Positions 52,814-61,134 of a stretch of 64,000 nucleotides of DNA are shown here, one piece after another. Position 1 is the stretch's first letter. Every line of letters begins with the position of its first letter. Below the pieces are notes generated by a model. The model had not been told where the DNA came from, made no database searches, and worked only from the letters and a program-made list of their open reading frames with translations. The DNA is taken from contig NZ_CP147846.1 of the NCBI RefSeq assembly GCF_037327425.1, positions 3,224,001-3,288,000 on the forward strand, written 5' to 3'. This DNA comes from Rhodococcus sovatensis (GTDB lineage Bacteria > Actinomycetota > Actinomycetes > Mycobacteriales > Mycobacteriaceae). The position numbers and the translations under genes are program-made.

Positions 52814-54063
52814 GCTTTCGTGGTGTCAGCGGGCTCGTCGTCCTCGCGGCCCGGGGTGCGCAGATTCCACTTCTTGATGACGAAGCTGAACAGGAAGTAG
52901 TAGATCAGCGCGTAGACGAGCCCGATGGGGATGAGCAGCCATGCCTTGCTGGCGATTCCGAAGTTGAGGACGTAGTCGATCGCACCGGCGGAGAAGAAGA
53001 ATCCGTCGTGAATCCCCAACGCGTTGACGAGTGCCATCGAGGTGCCGGTCAGGAATGCGTGGATGATGTACAGCGGCCAGGCCACGAACATGAACGCGTA
53101 CTCGAGCGGCTCGGTGATACCGGTGACGAAGGCGGTCAGTGCGGTGGACAGCATAATTCCGCCGACCAACTTCTTCTGCGACGGCTTGGCGTTGCGGTAG
53201 ATCGCGAATGCTGCTGCGGGGAGAGCGAACATCATGATCGGAAAGAACCCGGTCATGAACACTCCGGCGGACGGGTCACCGGCGAAGAACCGATTGAGGT
53301 CGCCGCGTACCACCTGACCGCTCGCATCCTGGTAGTCCCCTACGAGGAACCACACGACGGAGTTCAGGATGTGGTGCAGTCCGGTCGGAATGAGCATGCG
53401 GTTGGCGAAGCCGTAGATTCCGCCGCCGAGGACACTGTTGTCCGCAACGGTGGTGCCGACCCAGTTGAGGGCGCTGTAGAACAGTGGATACACGAACGAC
53501 ATCAGAACGGCGACAACGAGTCCGGTGACGGCCGTCAGAATGGGCACGAGGCGTCGTCCGGCGAAGAAGCCCAGGTAATCCGGCAACTTCTGACGGTAGA
53601 AGCGCTGCCACAGGATCGCCGAGAGCAGTCCGATGACGATGCCCGCCAGCACGCCGTAGTTGATGACGGCAGGGTCACCGTTGGCATCGACCTTTCCTTC
53701 AAGGACGACCGGTGACATTGCCTCGAACACACCGTTCATGACCATGTATCCGACCACGGCAGCGAGGGCTGTCGAGCCGTCGGACTTCTTGGCCCAACCG
53801 ATTGCGATGCCGACCGCGAAGATCAGCGGCAGCCACGTGAACACCGCCTGACCTGCTGCGGAAATGACCGAAGCTGCGGTTTCCATCGAGCTGAAGCGAC
53901 CGAGCAGATCGTCCTGCCCGAGACGCAGCAGGATGCCCGCGGCGGGCAGCACCGCGATCGGGAGCATGAGGCTCCGACCGAAACGCTGAAGCCCGGCGAG
54001 CGAGCGGGATTCCTTCTTGGCTTCGTCGGGGTTCGAACCCGACGTGGAACTCTTCGTGGTCAT
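52810..54063 (-). CDS. nagE: PTS N-acetylglucosamine transporter, EIIC component
   Basis: 417 residues from the ATG at 54063 (MTTKSSTSGSNPDEAKK); upstream frame is antisense to EIIB. About ten membrane helices of the glucose/GlcNAc EIIC family with RFGRSLMLPIAVLPAAGILLRLGQ, GGGIYGFANRMLIPTGLHHILN and the conserved VTGITEPLEYAFMF. EIIB and EIIA domains are not fused; they are encoded separately on the other strand. Together with nagA and nagB it forms a GlcNAc operon. EI and HPr are not in the window. Confidence 0.94.
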   Translation of the reverse strand: MTTKSSTSGSNPDEAKKESRSLAGLQRFGRSLMLPIAVLPAAGILLRLGQDDLLGRFSSMETAASVISAAGQAVFTWLPLIFAVGIAIGWAKKSDGSTALAAVVGYMVMNGVFEAMSPVVLEGKVDANGDPAVINYGVLAGIVIGLLSAILWQRFYRQKLPDYLGFFAGRRLVPILTAVTGLVVAVLMSFVYPLFYSALNWVGTTVADNSVLGGGIYGFANRMLIPTGLHHILNSVVWFLVGDYQDASGQVVRGDLNRFFAGDPSAGVFMTGFFPIMMFALPAAAFAIYRNAKPSQKKLVGGIMLSTALTAFVTGITEPLEYAFMFVAWPLYIIHAFLTGTSMALVNALGIHDGFFFSAGAIDYVLNFGIASKAWLLIPIGLVYALIYYFLFSFVIKKWNLRTPGREDDEPADTTKA

Positions 54064-54137
54064 GAGTGACCTTCTTCTCGGTCTTCGACGGCAGGGAGGA
54101 GAACATCTGTTGTGGCCGAACGCCACGAGGGGTACTG

Positions 54138-54153
54138 TCCGGTCATTACCAGT
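54138..54153. promoter_or_regulatory. DasR/NagR-type operator between nagE and EIIB
   Basis: TCCGGTCATTACCAGT has the GGT-N4-ACC core of the DasR responsive element (ACTGGTCTAGACCAGT type): the right arm ACCAGT is exact, the left arm matches 4 of 6. It lies midway between the divergent nagE and EIIB genes and can control both. The GntR protein at 54929-55672 is the likely binder. Confidence 0.65.
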
Positions 54154-54226
54154 TGTAGTTTGGCCAGGTGAAGAGCTCGTGTCAACCCGGCCATGTGACT
54201 CAGCCGACAGAAAGCGGGAACTGAAG

Positions 54227-54457
54227 ATGTCCAAAGCGGACGCGATCGTCAAAGGACTCGGCGGCGCCGACAACATCGTCGAGATCGAGGCGTGCATCAC
54301 CCGGTTGCGGACCGAGGTGAAGGACGGCGCGCTGGTCGACGAGGCAGCGCTCAAGGCTGCGGGCGCCCATGGGGTATTCCACAAGGGCACGGCCGTTCAG
54401 GTGATCGTCGGTCCCGAGGCCGACACTCTCGCCGAGGACATCGAGGACATTCTGTGA
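54227..54457 (+). CDS. PTS EIIB component (glucose/GlcNAc type)
   Basis: 76 residues from the ATG at 54227 (MSKADAIVKGLGGADNIVEIEACITRLR). The phosphorylated Cys is in IEACITRLRTEV, followed by GAHGVFHKGTAVQVIVGPEAD. Passes phosphate from EIIA to the sugar bound by EIIC. Divergent from nagE; stop overlaps the GTG of EIIA (GTGA). Confidence 0.95.
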   Translation: MSKADAIVKGLGGADNIVEIEACITRLRTEVKDGALVDEAALKAAGAHGVFHKGTAVQVIVGPEADTLAEDIEDIL

Positions 54458-54927
54458 AAGCGGAAGCTTCTGCGGCCACGATTCTCAGCCCCGTCGACGG
54501 TGTGGTCCTCGCCCTCGGCGACGTACCCGATCCGGTGTTCTCGGCGCAGATGGTGGGATCGGGCGTCGCGATTCGCCCCGCTACCTCCGCGGGTCGAATC
54601 GAAGTCCGCTCGCCGGTAGCCGGAAAAATTCTCAAGCTTCATCCGCACGCGTTCGTCGTGTTCACCGACGGCAAGGCGGGTGTACTGGTGCACATCGGCA
54701 TCGATACCGTGAAGATGAGGGGCGAAGGATTCACACTCGTTGCAACAGAGGGCGATCGAGTGCAGGCCGGGGACGTAGTTCTCGACTACGACCCCGCAGC
54801 GATCGCCGCCGCAGGATACTCGGACGTCATTCCCGTCGTCGTCATGGACACGAAGCCGGACACGGTGACCACCGAGGCCGTCGGCACCACCGTCACCGCC
54901 GGAGAGGCACTGTTCGAACTGCCCTAG
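54454..54927 (+). CDS. PTS EIIA component (glucose type)
   Basis: 157 residues from a GTG at 54454. ILSPVDGVVLALGDVPDPVFSAQMVGSGVAIRP, then KLHPHAFVVFTDGKAGVLVHIGIDTVKMRGEGF, where the His of VHIGIDTV is the phosphorylation site. Receives phosphate from HPr. Coupled to EIIB; ends one base before the GntR gene's end (convergent). Confidence 0.95.
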   Translation: MKAEASAATILSPVDGVVLALGDVPDPVFSAQMVGSGVAIRPATSAGRIEVRSPVAGKILKLHPHAFVVFTDGKAGVLVHIGIDTVKMRGEGFTLVATEGDRVQAGDVVLDYDPAAIAAAGYSDVIPVVVMDTKPDTVTTEAVGTTVTAGEALFELP

Positions 54928-54928
54928 G

Positions 54929-55672
54929 TCAGCGGCGCTGCGCGGTTCGCCGCTGCCCTTCGACCTCCATCGAGAGTTGGTATCGATCGCATCGGTACCA
55001 ACTCTCGGTGTGCTCGATAGGCTCGTCTCCGCTGAACGACACGCGATCGAAATACAGCACGGGCGCACCACGTTTGGTGCCCAGAAGTGTTGCCGTGTCA
55101 CCGTCCGCTGCAGTTGCCTTGACTGTTTGCTCGGCCCGGTCGATCGTCAGACCGTAGTGCGTGTGCACTGCCTCGTAGACGGACTTGCTCAGGTCATGCC
55201 CGGTGAGACCGGGCAACCGTGCTGCGTGAAACCATCCGTCGTCGACGCTGACGGGTTCGCCGTCGGCGAGTCGGAGTCGCTTGACGTGATAGGCCTGATC
55301 ATCCGCCGCCAGGCCGAGCGCACGAGACGTCGCGGGAGAAGGCTTGTCCAGACGCGCGAACAGAACCACGGTCGTCGGTGTCAACCCCTGCGCGCGCATC
55401 TCCTCCGAGAACGACGCGAGATGCAGTCTGGACTGCACCGTTCTACTGGCAACGAAGGTGCCTTTGCCGCGTACACGCACCAGGTGCCCGTCGTTGACGA
55501 GTTGCCCGATAGCCTCGCGGACGGTGATTCGACTGACTCCGTAGTCCTCCATCAACCGCCGCTCGCTCGGCATCAGGTCCCCGGGTTGAAGCTCTTTCGT
55601 GCAGCGATGCAGCAGAATTGCACGGAGCTGTTCGTGCTTCGGGATCTCACTGTCCCTCAGGTGTATGGGCAT
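54929..55672 (-). CDS. GntR/HutC-family regulator, probable GlcNAc regulator (DasR/NagR-like)
   Basis: About 247 residues from the ATG at 55672 (MPIHLRDSEIPKHEQLRAILL); GTGs at 55675 and 55678, the latter 8 bases after GGAAGG, are possible starts. GntR winged helix at about 10-75 (LMPSERRLMEDYGVSRITVREAIGQLVNDGHLVRVRGKGTFVA), then a UTRA ligand domain (about 90-235). DasR and NagR of this subfamily respond to GlcN6P or GlcNAc6P. Location beside the nag genes and a matching operator support that role, but it also lies 95 bases behind the erythrulose operon and might serve it. Confidence 0.88.
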   Translation of the reverse strand: MPIHLRDSEIPKHEQLRAILLHRCTKELQPGDLMPSERRLMEDYGVSRITVREAIGQLVNDGHLVRVRGKGTFVASRTVQSRLHLASFSEEMRAQGLTPTTVVLFARLDKPSPATSRALGLAADDQAYHVKRLRLADGEPVSVDDGWFHAARLPGLTGHDLSKSVYEAVHTHYGLTIDRAEQTVKATAADGDTATLLGTKRGAPVLYFDRVSFSGDEPIEHTESWYRCDRYQLSMEVEGQRRTAQRR

Positions 55673-55773
55673 CACCACGGCGCTGGCCTTCCGGTCGCTC
55701 GCCGAACCAGCGGTACGGACTGGTCCGGTCCAACCCGAAGGATACGTCACTTCTCCGAAAGTTCCGGGAGAAG

Positions 55774-56274
55774 TCAGTCGCACACCGCCTTCGCTGCATC
55801 CTCGACAGTGGCGAGAGCCCCGGTTTCGTACTCACCGATTGCCGCCACCTTCGCTGCCGACGCCGACTCGGGATCGAAGGTGTAGCCGAGCCACTCCTTG
55901 GCCAATCTGCGCGCGAGCTCGATACCGATGACTCGCTGTCCCATGCACAACACCTGTGCGTCGTTGCTGAGAACTGCGCGTTCGACCGAAAAACTGTCGT
56001 GCGCGGTGACAGCGCGGATACCCGGAACCTTGTTGGCGCTGATGGCTACTCCGAGCCCGGTACCGCACACCAGGAGCGCCCGGTCGGCGGTGCCGTCGGC
56101 GATCATGCGTGCCGCGGTGACCGCAACGTGCGGGTAGGCAGTGTGCTCGTCGTCGCCGACGCCGACATCGGCGACGGATTCCACTCGATCGTCCTTCTCG
56201 AGATCGGCCAACAGCGCCTGCTTGTACTGCAGTCCTGCGTCGTCGCAACCGACGACGATACGGAGTTTGCTCAT
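55774..56274 (-). CDS. RpiB/LacAB-family sugar-phosphate isomerase, probable D-erythrulose-4-phosphate isomerase
   Basis: 166 residues from the ATG at 56274. VVGCDDAGLQYKQALLADLE replaces the GSDHAG start of true RpiB, and CGTGLGVAISANKVPGIRAVTAHD holds the catalytic Cys and His. Longer than RpiB (about 150) and close to DerI/EryI proteins that convert erythrulose-4-P to erythrose-4-P. Its ATG overlaps the kinase stop (ATGA), which fits a kinase-isomerase pair. Confidence 0.85.
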   Translation of the reverse strand: MSKLRIVVGCDDAGLQYKQALLADLEKDDRVESVADVGVGDDEHTAYPHVAVTAARMIADGTADRALLVCGTGLGVAISANKVPGIRAVTAHDSFSVERAVLSNDAQVLCMGQRVIGIELARRLAKEWLGYTFDPESASAAKVAAIGEYETGALATVEDAAKAVCD

Positions 56275-58001
56275 GATGAGATTCCTTGGTTCGTGAACAG
56301 TTCGGCGACGGCGGCAACGCTCATGGCCATCGACACCGCGCCTGCATCGGGGGTGCCCACACTGCGTTCGGCGAGCGGTCGAGCACGACCCACTTTGGGG
56401 CGCAGGTCTGCGGTGCCGACCGCGGCCTTCTGGGCAACCGCCACGGCGTCGGACCATGCCGATCGCCAGCCGTCTCCGGCCGCGACCGATCTCTCGACTG
56501 CGCCCACGAACGGATCGAGGGCATCGAGCATCGTCTTGTCTCCGAGCGAGGCGCCTCCGAGTGACGTGAGCGCGGTGTATCCGGCGCGCAGGGCCTCCGC
56601 CACATCGGTGTCACCGGGAGTTCCGTTGTTGCCGAGCCTGTTTCCGATCGCCGTCAGGGCAGCACCCCACAGGACCCCGGAGGTGCCTCCTGCCTTGGCT
56701 GCCCACGCCGAGCCCGCCGCAGCCAGCACCGAGCCGGTGCCTCCCTGCCGATCAGCAGCATCTCGTGCCGCGGACCGAGCAGCTGCCGTTCCCTTGACCA
56801 TTCCGCGTCCATGATCGCCGTCGCCCGCAACCGCGTCGATGCGGCCGAGTTCGTCTTCGGCCGAGACCATTCGTTCTGCCAACGCATCGATCGACTTCAG
56901 GACGAAGCGAGCACACTCACGGGAAGCCTCGTCGGACTCCGGCAGCGTGTCCGCTCCGGCAGCGACTGCGGCGGAGGCCGACCTGCGCTCACCGGCGTTC
57001 GCGGCCACGGCACCTTTTCGATAGGCCGGGGTGTCGGCCGGTGCGGTCCAGAACCGTTCCAGCTCGTCGTCGAGCCACATGATCGTCAACGAGCATCCGG
57101 CCATGTCGAGGCTCGTCACGAGCTCCCCGACCTCCGGATCGACGACGGTATAGCCGGCCTCGCGCAGGCGGCGAGCCACCGTCTGCCAGACGACGAACAG
57201 CTCCTCGTACTTGGTGCGGCCGAGTCCGTTGAGGATGACAGCGATCCGATCGCTGCTACCTGCAGGCTTCTCGACCAACACTCCGTCCACCAGAAGATCG
57301 GCAAGCTCAGCGGCAGAGGGCATCTCGTGCGAGGACACACCCGGCTCACCGTGGATGCCGAGACCGAGCCCCATGGTGCCTTTCTCGACCGAGAACAACG
57401 GTTCGCCTGCACCAGGCATGGTGCAACCGTCGAATGCCACGCCGAGGGTCCGGGTGGCGTCGTTCGCGGCCGTTCCGATGCGTTCGACGTCGTCCATCGA
57501 GTAACCGGAGTCGGCTGCGGCAGATGCGCACCGGAACACGGTGAAGTCGCCTGCGATGCCGCGTCGCTTCTCGATCTGATCGAGCGGCGCGCTGGCGATG
57601 TCGTCGGTGACGGCGAGATATCTGGCGTCGATGCCCTCGGATCGGAGCTTCTGCACTGCGAGTCCGAAATTCATGACGTCGCCGGCATAGTTTCCGGTCG
57701 TCAACAACACCCCGCCTCCATTGTCGACCGCCCGGGCAACCGACGCAGCGTCGTCGGCCGAGGGCGAGGTGAAGATGTTGCCGACGACCGCGCCGTCGGC
57801 GAACCCGCGACCGACGACACCGCAGAAAGCCGGGTAGTGGCCGGAGCCGCCGCCGACGACGACGGTGGCTTTGCCTTCCGGGGTCGATACTGCGCGCACG
57901 ACACCGCCGGGCACCCCGACGACGTAGCGCGAGTTGGCGTCGAGAAATCCCTCCAGCATGTCCTCGGTGAAGGTCGCTGGATCGTTGAACAATCGAGTCA
58001 T
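56271..58001 (-). CDS. DhaK-DhaL fused ketose kinase, probable erythrulose kinase
   Basis: 576 residues from the ATG at 58001. DhaK domain (about 1-330): TVVVGGGSGHYPAFCGVVG, LLTTGNYAGDVMNFGLA, and GLGLGIHGEPGVSSHEMP, where the His forms the covalent link to the keto substrate. DhaL domain (about 370-576): DAVAGDGDHGRGMVKG and GGTSGVLWGAALTA for ATP. ATP-dependent like yeast and Citrobacter enzymes. Beside an RpiB-type isomerase and a polyol ABC system, D-erythrulose rather than dihydroxyacetone is the likely substrate, as for mycobacterial DerK. Confidence 0.88.
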   Translation of the reverse strand: MTRLFNDPATFTEDMLEGFLDANSRYVVGVPGGVVRAVSTPEGKATVVVGGGSGHYPAFCGVVGRGFADGAVVGNIFTSPSADDAASVARAVDNGGGVLLTTGNYAGDVMNFGLAVQKLRSEGIDARYLAVTDDIASAPLDQIEKRRGIAGDFTVFRCASAAADSGYSMDDVERIGTAANDATRTLGVAFDGCTMPGAGEPLFSVEKGTMGLGLGIHGEPGVSSHEMPSAAELADLLVDGVLVEKPAGSSDRIAVILNGLGRTKYEELFVVWQTVARRLREAGYTVVDPEVGELVTSLDMAGCSLTIMWLDDELERFWTAPADTPAYRKGAVAANAGERRSASAAVAAGADTLPESDEASRECARFVLKSIDALAERMVSAEDELGRIDAVAGDGDHGRGMVKGTAAARSAARDAADRQGGTGSVLAAAGSAWAAKAGGTSGVLWGAALTAIGNRLGNNGTPGDTDVAEALRAGYTALTSLGGASLGDKTMLDALDPFVGAVERSVAAGDGWRSAWSDAVAVAQKAAVGTADLRPKVGRARPLAERSVGTPDAGAVSMAMSVAAVAELFTNQGISS

Positions 58002-58011
58002 GGCAGATCCT

Positions 58012-59136
58012 CTATCGAAGGCGGAGGCCGGACTCACGGTCGAACAGGTAGATCCTGCTCGCCGGAGCGGTGAGCGCGCAGCGGTCGTGGGGGCGGTAAT
58101 GATCGCGTGCGGGAGTCTGGATGAGCAGTGACGCGCCACCGGCAACGGAAATCTTGGCCTGTCCGAATTCCATCAGATGTTCGAAGTACTCCACCGATGC
58201 GGAGATCTGCCCTGGACCGGCGACGCCTGAGACGATGGATGCGTCCTGCGGTCTGATGCCGATCTTGACCTCGGTTCCATCGGCGACGCCGAGGACGTCG
58301 ACCTTCAGTGTCCCACCGCCGATCTCGACGACGGTGTCATCGCCGTCCCGGCGGAGAACACCGTCGACCACGTTGATCTGTGGTTCACCGACGAAGCCGG
58401 CGACGAACAGGTTGGCCGGGTCGTCGAAGACCTCGTCGGGTGTCCCGAACTGTTGGATGACGCCACCGTCCATCACGGCGAGGCGGTCGGCGAGGCTCAA
58501 TGCCTCCACCTGGTCGTGGGTGACGACGATCGTCGTGTAGCCGAATTCGCGTTGGAGCATCTTGAGTTCGCGTCGAACGCGTTGACGCGCAGAGGCATCG
58601 AGGTGCGAGAGCGGCTCGTCGAGCAGGAGAACCGGCGGGTTACGAACGAGCGCTCGGGCCAATGCGACACGCTGCTTCTGTCCGCTCGACAGTCCCGCCG
58701 GACGCAGATCCATCAGATCCTGCATTTCGAGTCGCTGAGCAATCGAATCCACCAGTGCCCCTGCACCCTTGACCTTGCGCGCCTTGAGGCCGTACGCCAG
58801 GTTCTCGCGGATCGACAGCGGCGGGTAGAGCGCGTAGCTCTCGAATCCGACGCCGACCTCACGCTTGCCCGGAGGCAGATCGGTGATCGTGCGATCACCG
58901 ATCCGAATCTGCCCACTCGTGACAGTCTCCAACCCAGCAATCATGCGCAGCGTCGTCGTCTTGCCGCAGCCCGAAGGACCGAGCAGCGCCACGAGTTCAC
59001 CGGGCTCGATGGACAGATCGATCCCCTTGACCGCCTTGAACTCCTCTCGGCCCCGGGAGGAGTAGGTCTTGACCAGATTGTCCAGCGTCAAGCTCTGTGC
59101 GACGGCGGTGCGGTTCGCGGTCTGTGTCGCAGTCAT
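58012..59136 (-). CDS. ABC transporter ATP-binding protein 1 (polyol/sugar, MalK-like)
   Basis: 374 residues. Walker A LLGPSGCGKTTTLRMIAG, signature LSSGQKQRVALARALV, Walker B VLLLDEPLSHLD, H-loop VVTHDQVEAL, and a C-terminal TOBE/regulatory domain with IGIRPQDASIV. The Q-loop, usually VFQxYALYP, reads VGFESYALYP, so Glu replaces the Gln. Starts right after the ATPase 2 stop. Two different ATPases imply a heterodimeric motor. Confidence 0.92.
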   Translation of the reverse strand: MTATQTANRTAVAQSLTLDNLVKTYSSRGREEFKAVKGIDLSIEPGELVALLGPSGCGKTTTLRMIAGLETVTSGQIRIGDRTITDLPPGKREVGVGFESYALYPPLSIRENLAYGLKARKVKGAGALVDSIAQRLEMQDLMDLRPAGLSSGQKQRVALARALVRNPPVLLLDEPLSHLDASARQRVRRELKMLQREFGYTTIVVTHDQVEALSLADRLAVMDGGVIQQFGTPDEVFDDPANLFVAGFVGEPQINVVDGVLRRDGDDTVVEIGGGTLKVDVLGVADGTEVKIGIRPQDASIVSGVAGPGQISASVEYFEHLMEFGQAKISVAGGASLLIQTPARDHYRPHDRCALTAPASRIYLFDRESGLRLR

Positions 59137-60267
59137 TTACTGCCCCTTCTGATCTGCGGCGCCGAGTCGCCGACTCTCGGTGTCGGACTCGCCGTCGGCG
59201 TCCGCGAAGATGTGAATGTCGGCGGCGTCGACCGAGACGGTGACCTTCGCCCCTTCGGTCACATGCCGTCCGCCCTTGGACAATGCGATGAGGGTCGTTC
59301 CGCCGAGATCGACGGACACCTCGACGTCACGTCCCAACCTTTCGGCAAGTACGACGGTGCCGTGGAGATTCACTTTTCCTGGGTCGTTCGATGCCTCGGC
59401 GAGAACGTCGACGTCACACGGACGGATACCGATCCGCGCATGATCCCCGGCGCCCAGACCGAGTGTGCGGGGTACCTGGATCTCGAGGGAGCTGCCGAGC
59501 ACTCGCAAAGCTCCGTCGTCGACGATCGCGTCGTAGAGATTGATCTCGGGTTGCCCGAGCGCTTTGGCGACGAAGGTGTCCGCCGGTGTCCGCCAGATAT
59601 TCTCGGGGGTGTCCACCTGCACGACGCGTCCCTCCCGGAGAATCGCGATGCGGTCCCCGAGGGCAAGCGCTTCCTGATAGTCGTGGGTGACGTAGACCGT
59701 CGTCGTCTTCGACATCTCGCCGAGCTGCCGTAGCTCGACGCGCATCGCAGCACGCAGTTTCGCGTCGAGATGAGAGAGCGGCTCGTCGAGGAGGTAGACA
59801 TCCGCCGGCCTGACCAGCACTCGACCGAGAGCGACGCGCTGCCGCTGACCGTTGGAGAGCTCCCGCGGGAAACGCGCGAGGAGATGGTCGATGCCGAGCG
59901 TCGTCGTCACCGACTTGATCCGCTCGGTCTGCTCTGCCTCGCTGTACTTACCCGTGCGGCCGGACTTCAGCGGCGATGCGAGGTTCTGCGACACGGTCTT
60001 CTGCGGATACAGGGCGTAGCTTTCGAATGCCATGGCAACGTTGCGGTGGTACGGCTCGACCGAGGTCATGTCCTCGCCGCCGATGTGCACGGCGCCGTCG
60101 TCGACATCGACGAGTCCGGCAATGGATTTGAGGGTCGTGGTCTTGCCCGCACCGGACGGTCCGAGGATGACGAAGAACTCGCCGTCCGCGATGTCGAGGT
60201 CGATCCCGTCGATGCCGACTTTCTTGCCGTATTTCTTACTGAGTCCCTTGATTGCCAACTGCGCCAT
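59137..60267 (-). CDS. ABC transporter ATP-binding protein 2 (polyol/sugar, MalK-like)
   Basis: 376 residues from the ATG at 60267 (MAQLAIKGLSKKYGKKVG); the longer frame is antisense to the permease. Walker A ILGPSGAGKTTTLKSIAG, signature LSNGQRQRVALGRVLV, Walker B VYLLDEPLSHLD, H-loop YVTHDYQEAL, TOBE domain with IGIRPCDVDVL. Q-loop reads MAFESYALYP, again Glu for Gln. It differs clearly from ATPase 1, not a recent duplicate. Overlaps the permease stop by one base. Confidence 0.92.
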   Translation of the reverse strand: MAQLAIKGLSKKYGKKVGIDGIDLDIADGEFFVILGPSGAGKTTTLKSIAGLVDVDDGAVHIGGEDMTSVEPYHRNVAMAFESYALYPQKTVSQNLASPLKSGRTGKYSEAEQTERIKSVTTTLGIDHLLARFPRELSNGQRQRVALGRVLVRPADVYLLDEPLSHLDAKLRAAMRVELRQLGEMSKTTTVYVTHDYQEALALGDRIAILREGRVVQVDTPENIWRTPADTFVAKALGQPEINLYDAIVDDGALRVLGSSLEIQVPRTLGLGAGDHARIGIRPCDVDVLAEASNDPGKVNLHGTVVLAERLGRDVEVSVDLGGTTLIALSKGGRHVTEGAKVTVSVDAADIHIFADADGESDTESRRLGAADQKGQ

Positions 60268-61133
60268 CAGGATTTCACCGCCCCGAACGAGAGACCGCGG
60301 ACCAGGTAGCGCTGAATTGTCAACGCGAGGATCAGCGGTGGGAGTGCTGCGATGACGGCCGCCGCCGCAGTGAGGTTGTAGTAGGCCTGTCCGCCGCCAC
60401 CGAGGTACTTGGTGATCGCGACCGTGACGGTGCTCGCGTTGCTGTCGGACAGAATCAACGGGAAGACGTAGTTGTTCCACGCGAAGATGAACGCGAGCAG
60501 GGCCGCAGCGGCGATGCCCGGGCGCACGAGCGGCAAGGCCACCATGACGAAGGCGCGGATGCGGGTGTAACCGTCGAGAAGTGCGGCCTGCTCGAGATCC
60601 TCCGGAAGATCTTGGAAGTAGGACCGCAGGATCCACACCACGAGCGGCATCGTCACCAGCTGCAGGACCCAGACCATGCCGACCTTGGTGTCGAAGAGCC
60701 CGATCTGGTTGTAGATGACGAACAGCGGGACGATGACCATCAGCTCGGGTGCGAAACGGAACGAGAGCATCTGGAACATCAGATCGTTGCTGCCTCGGTA
60801 CTGCCACCGTCCGGCGGCATAGGCCGCGGGGATTCCGATGACGAGCGAAACGATCACGGCGCCACCACAGTTGATCAAGCTGGTTAGCAACGAGGAGGTG
60901 AAATCGACGCTGGTGAGGTCGGTTCCGCGCTGACTGAGCACCGTACCGAAGTTCTCGAATGTCGGTGAGAACGAGAAATAGGTGCTCGTCTGTTCGGCGT
61001 CGGTCTTGAGTGCCAGGAGCACCATCCACACGATCGGAAACAGTGAGAACACGAACCACACCAGCAGCACGACGTCTGCTGCGATCGAAGCCGGCGTGAA
61101 CCTTCGCTGTCCGGGAAGCAATTCCTTGGCCAT
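60267..61133 (-). CDS. ABC sugar/polyol permease (MalG type)
   Basis: 288 residues from the ATG at 61133 (MAKELLPGQRRF). Six membrane helices of the MalG family; the EAA loop contacting the ATPase is seen in DLEQAALLDGYTRIRAFVMVALPLVRPGI. One base after the MalF-type permease stop. Confidence 0.92.
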   Translation of the reverse strand: MAKELLPGQRRFTPASIAADVVLLVWFVFSLFPIVWMVLLALKTDAEQTSTYFSFSPTFENFGTVLSQRGTDLTSVDFTSSLLTSLINCGGAVIVSLVIGIPAAYAAGRWQYRGSNDLMFQMLSFRFAPELMVIVPLFVIYNQIGLFDTKVGMVWVLQLVTMPLVVWILRSYFQDLPEDLEQAALLDGYTRIRAFVMVALPLVRPGIAAAALLAFIFAWNNYVFPLILSDSNASTVTVAITKYLGGGGQAYYNLTAAAAVIAALPPLILALTIQRYLVRGLSFGAVKS

Positions 61134-61134
61134 G

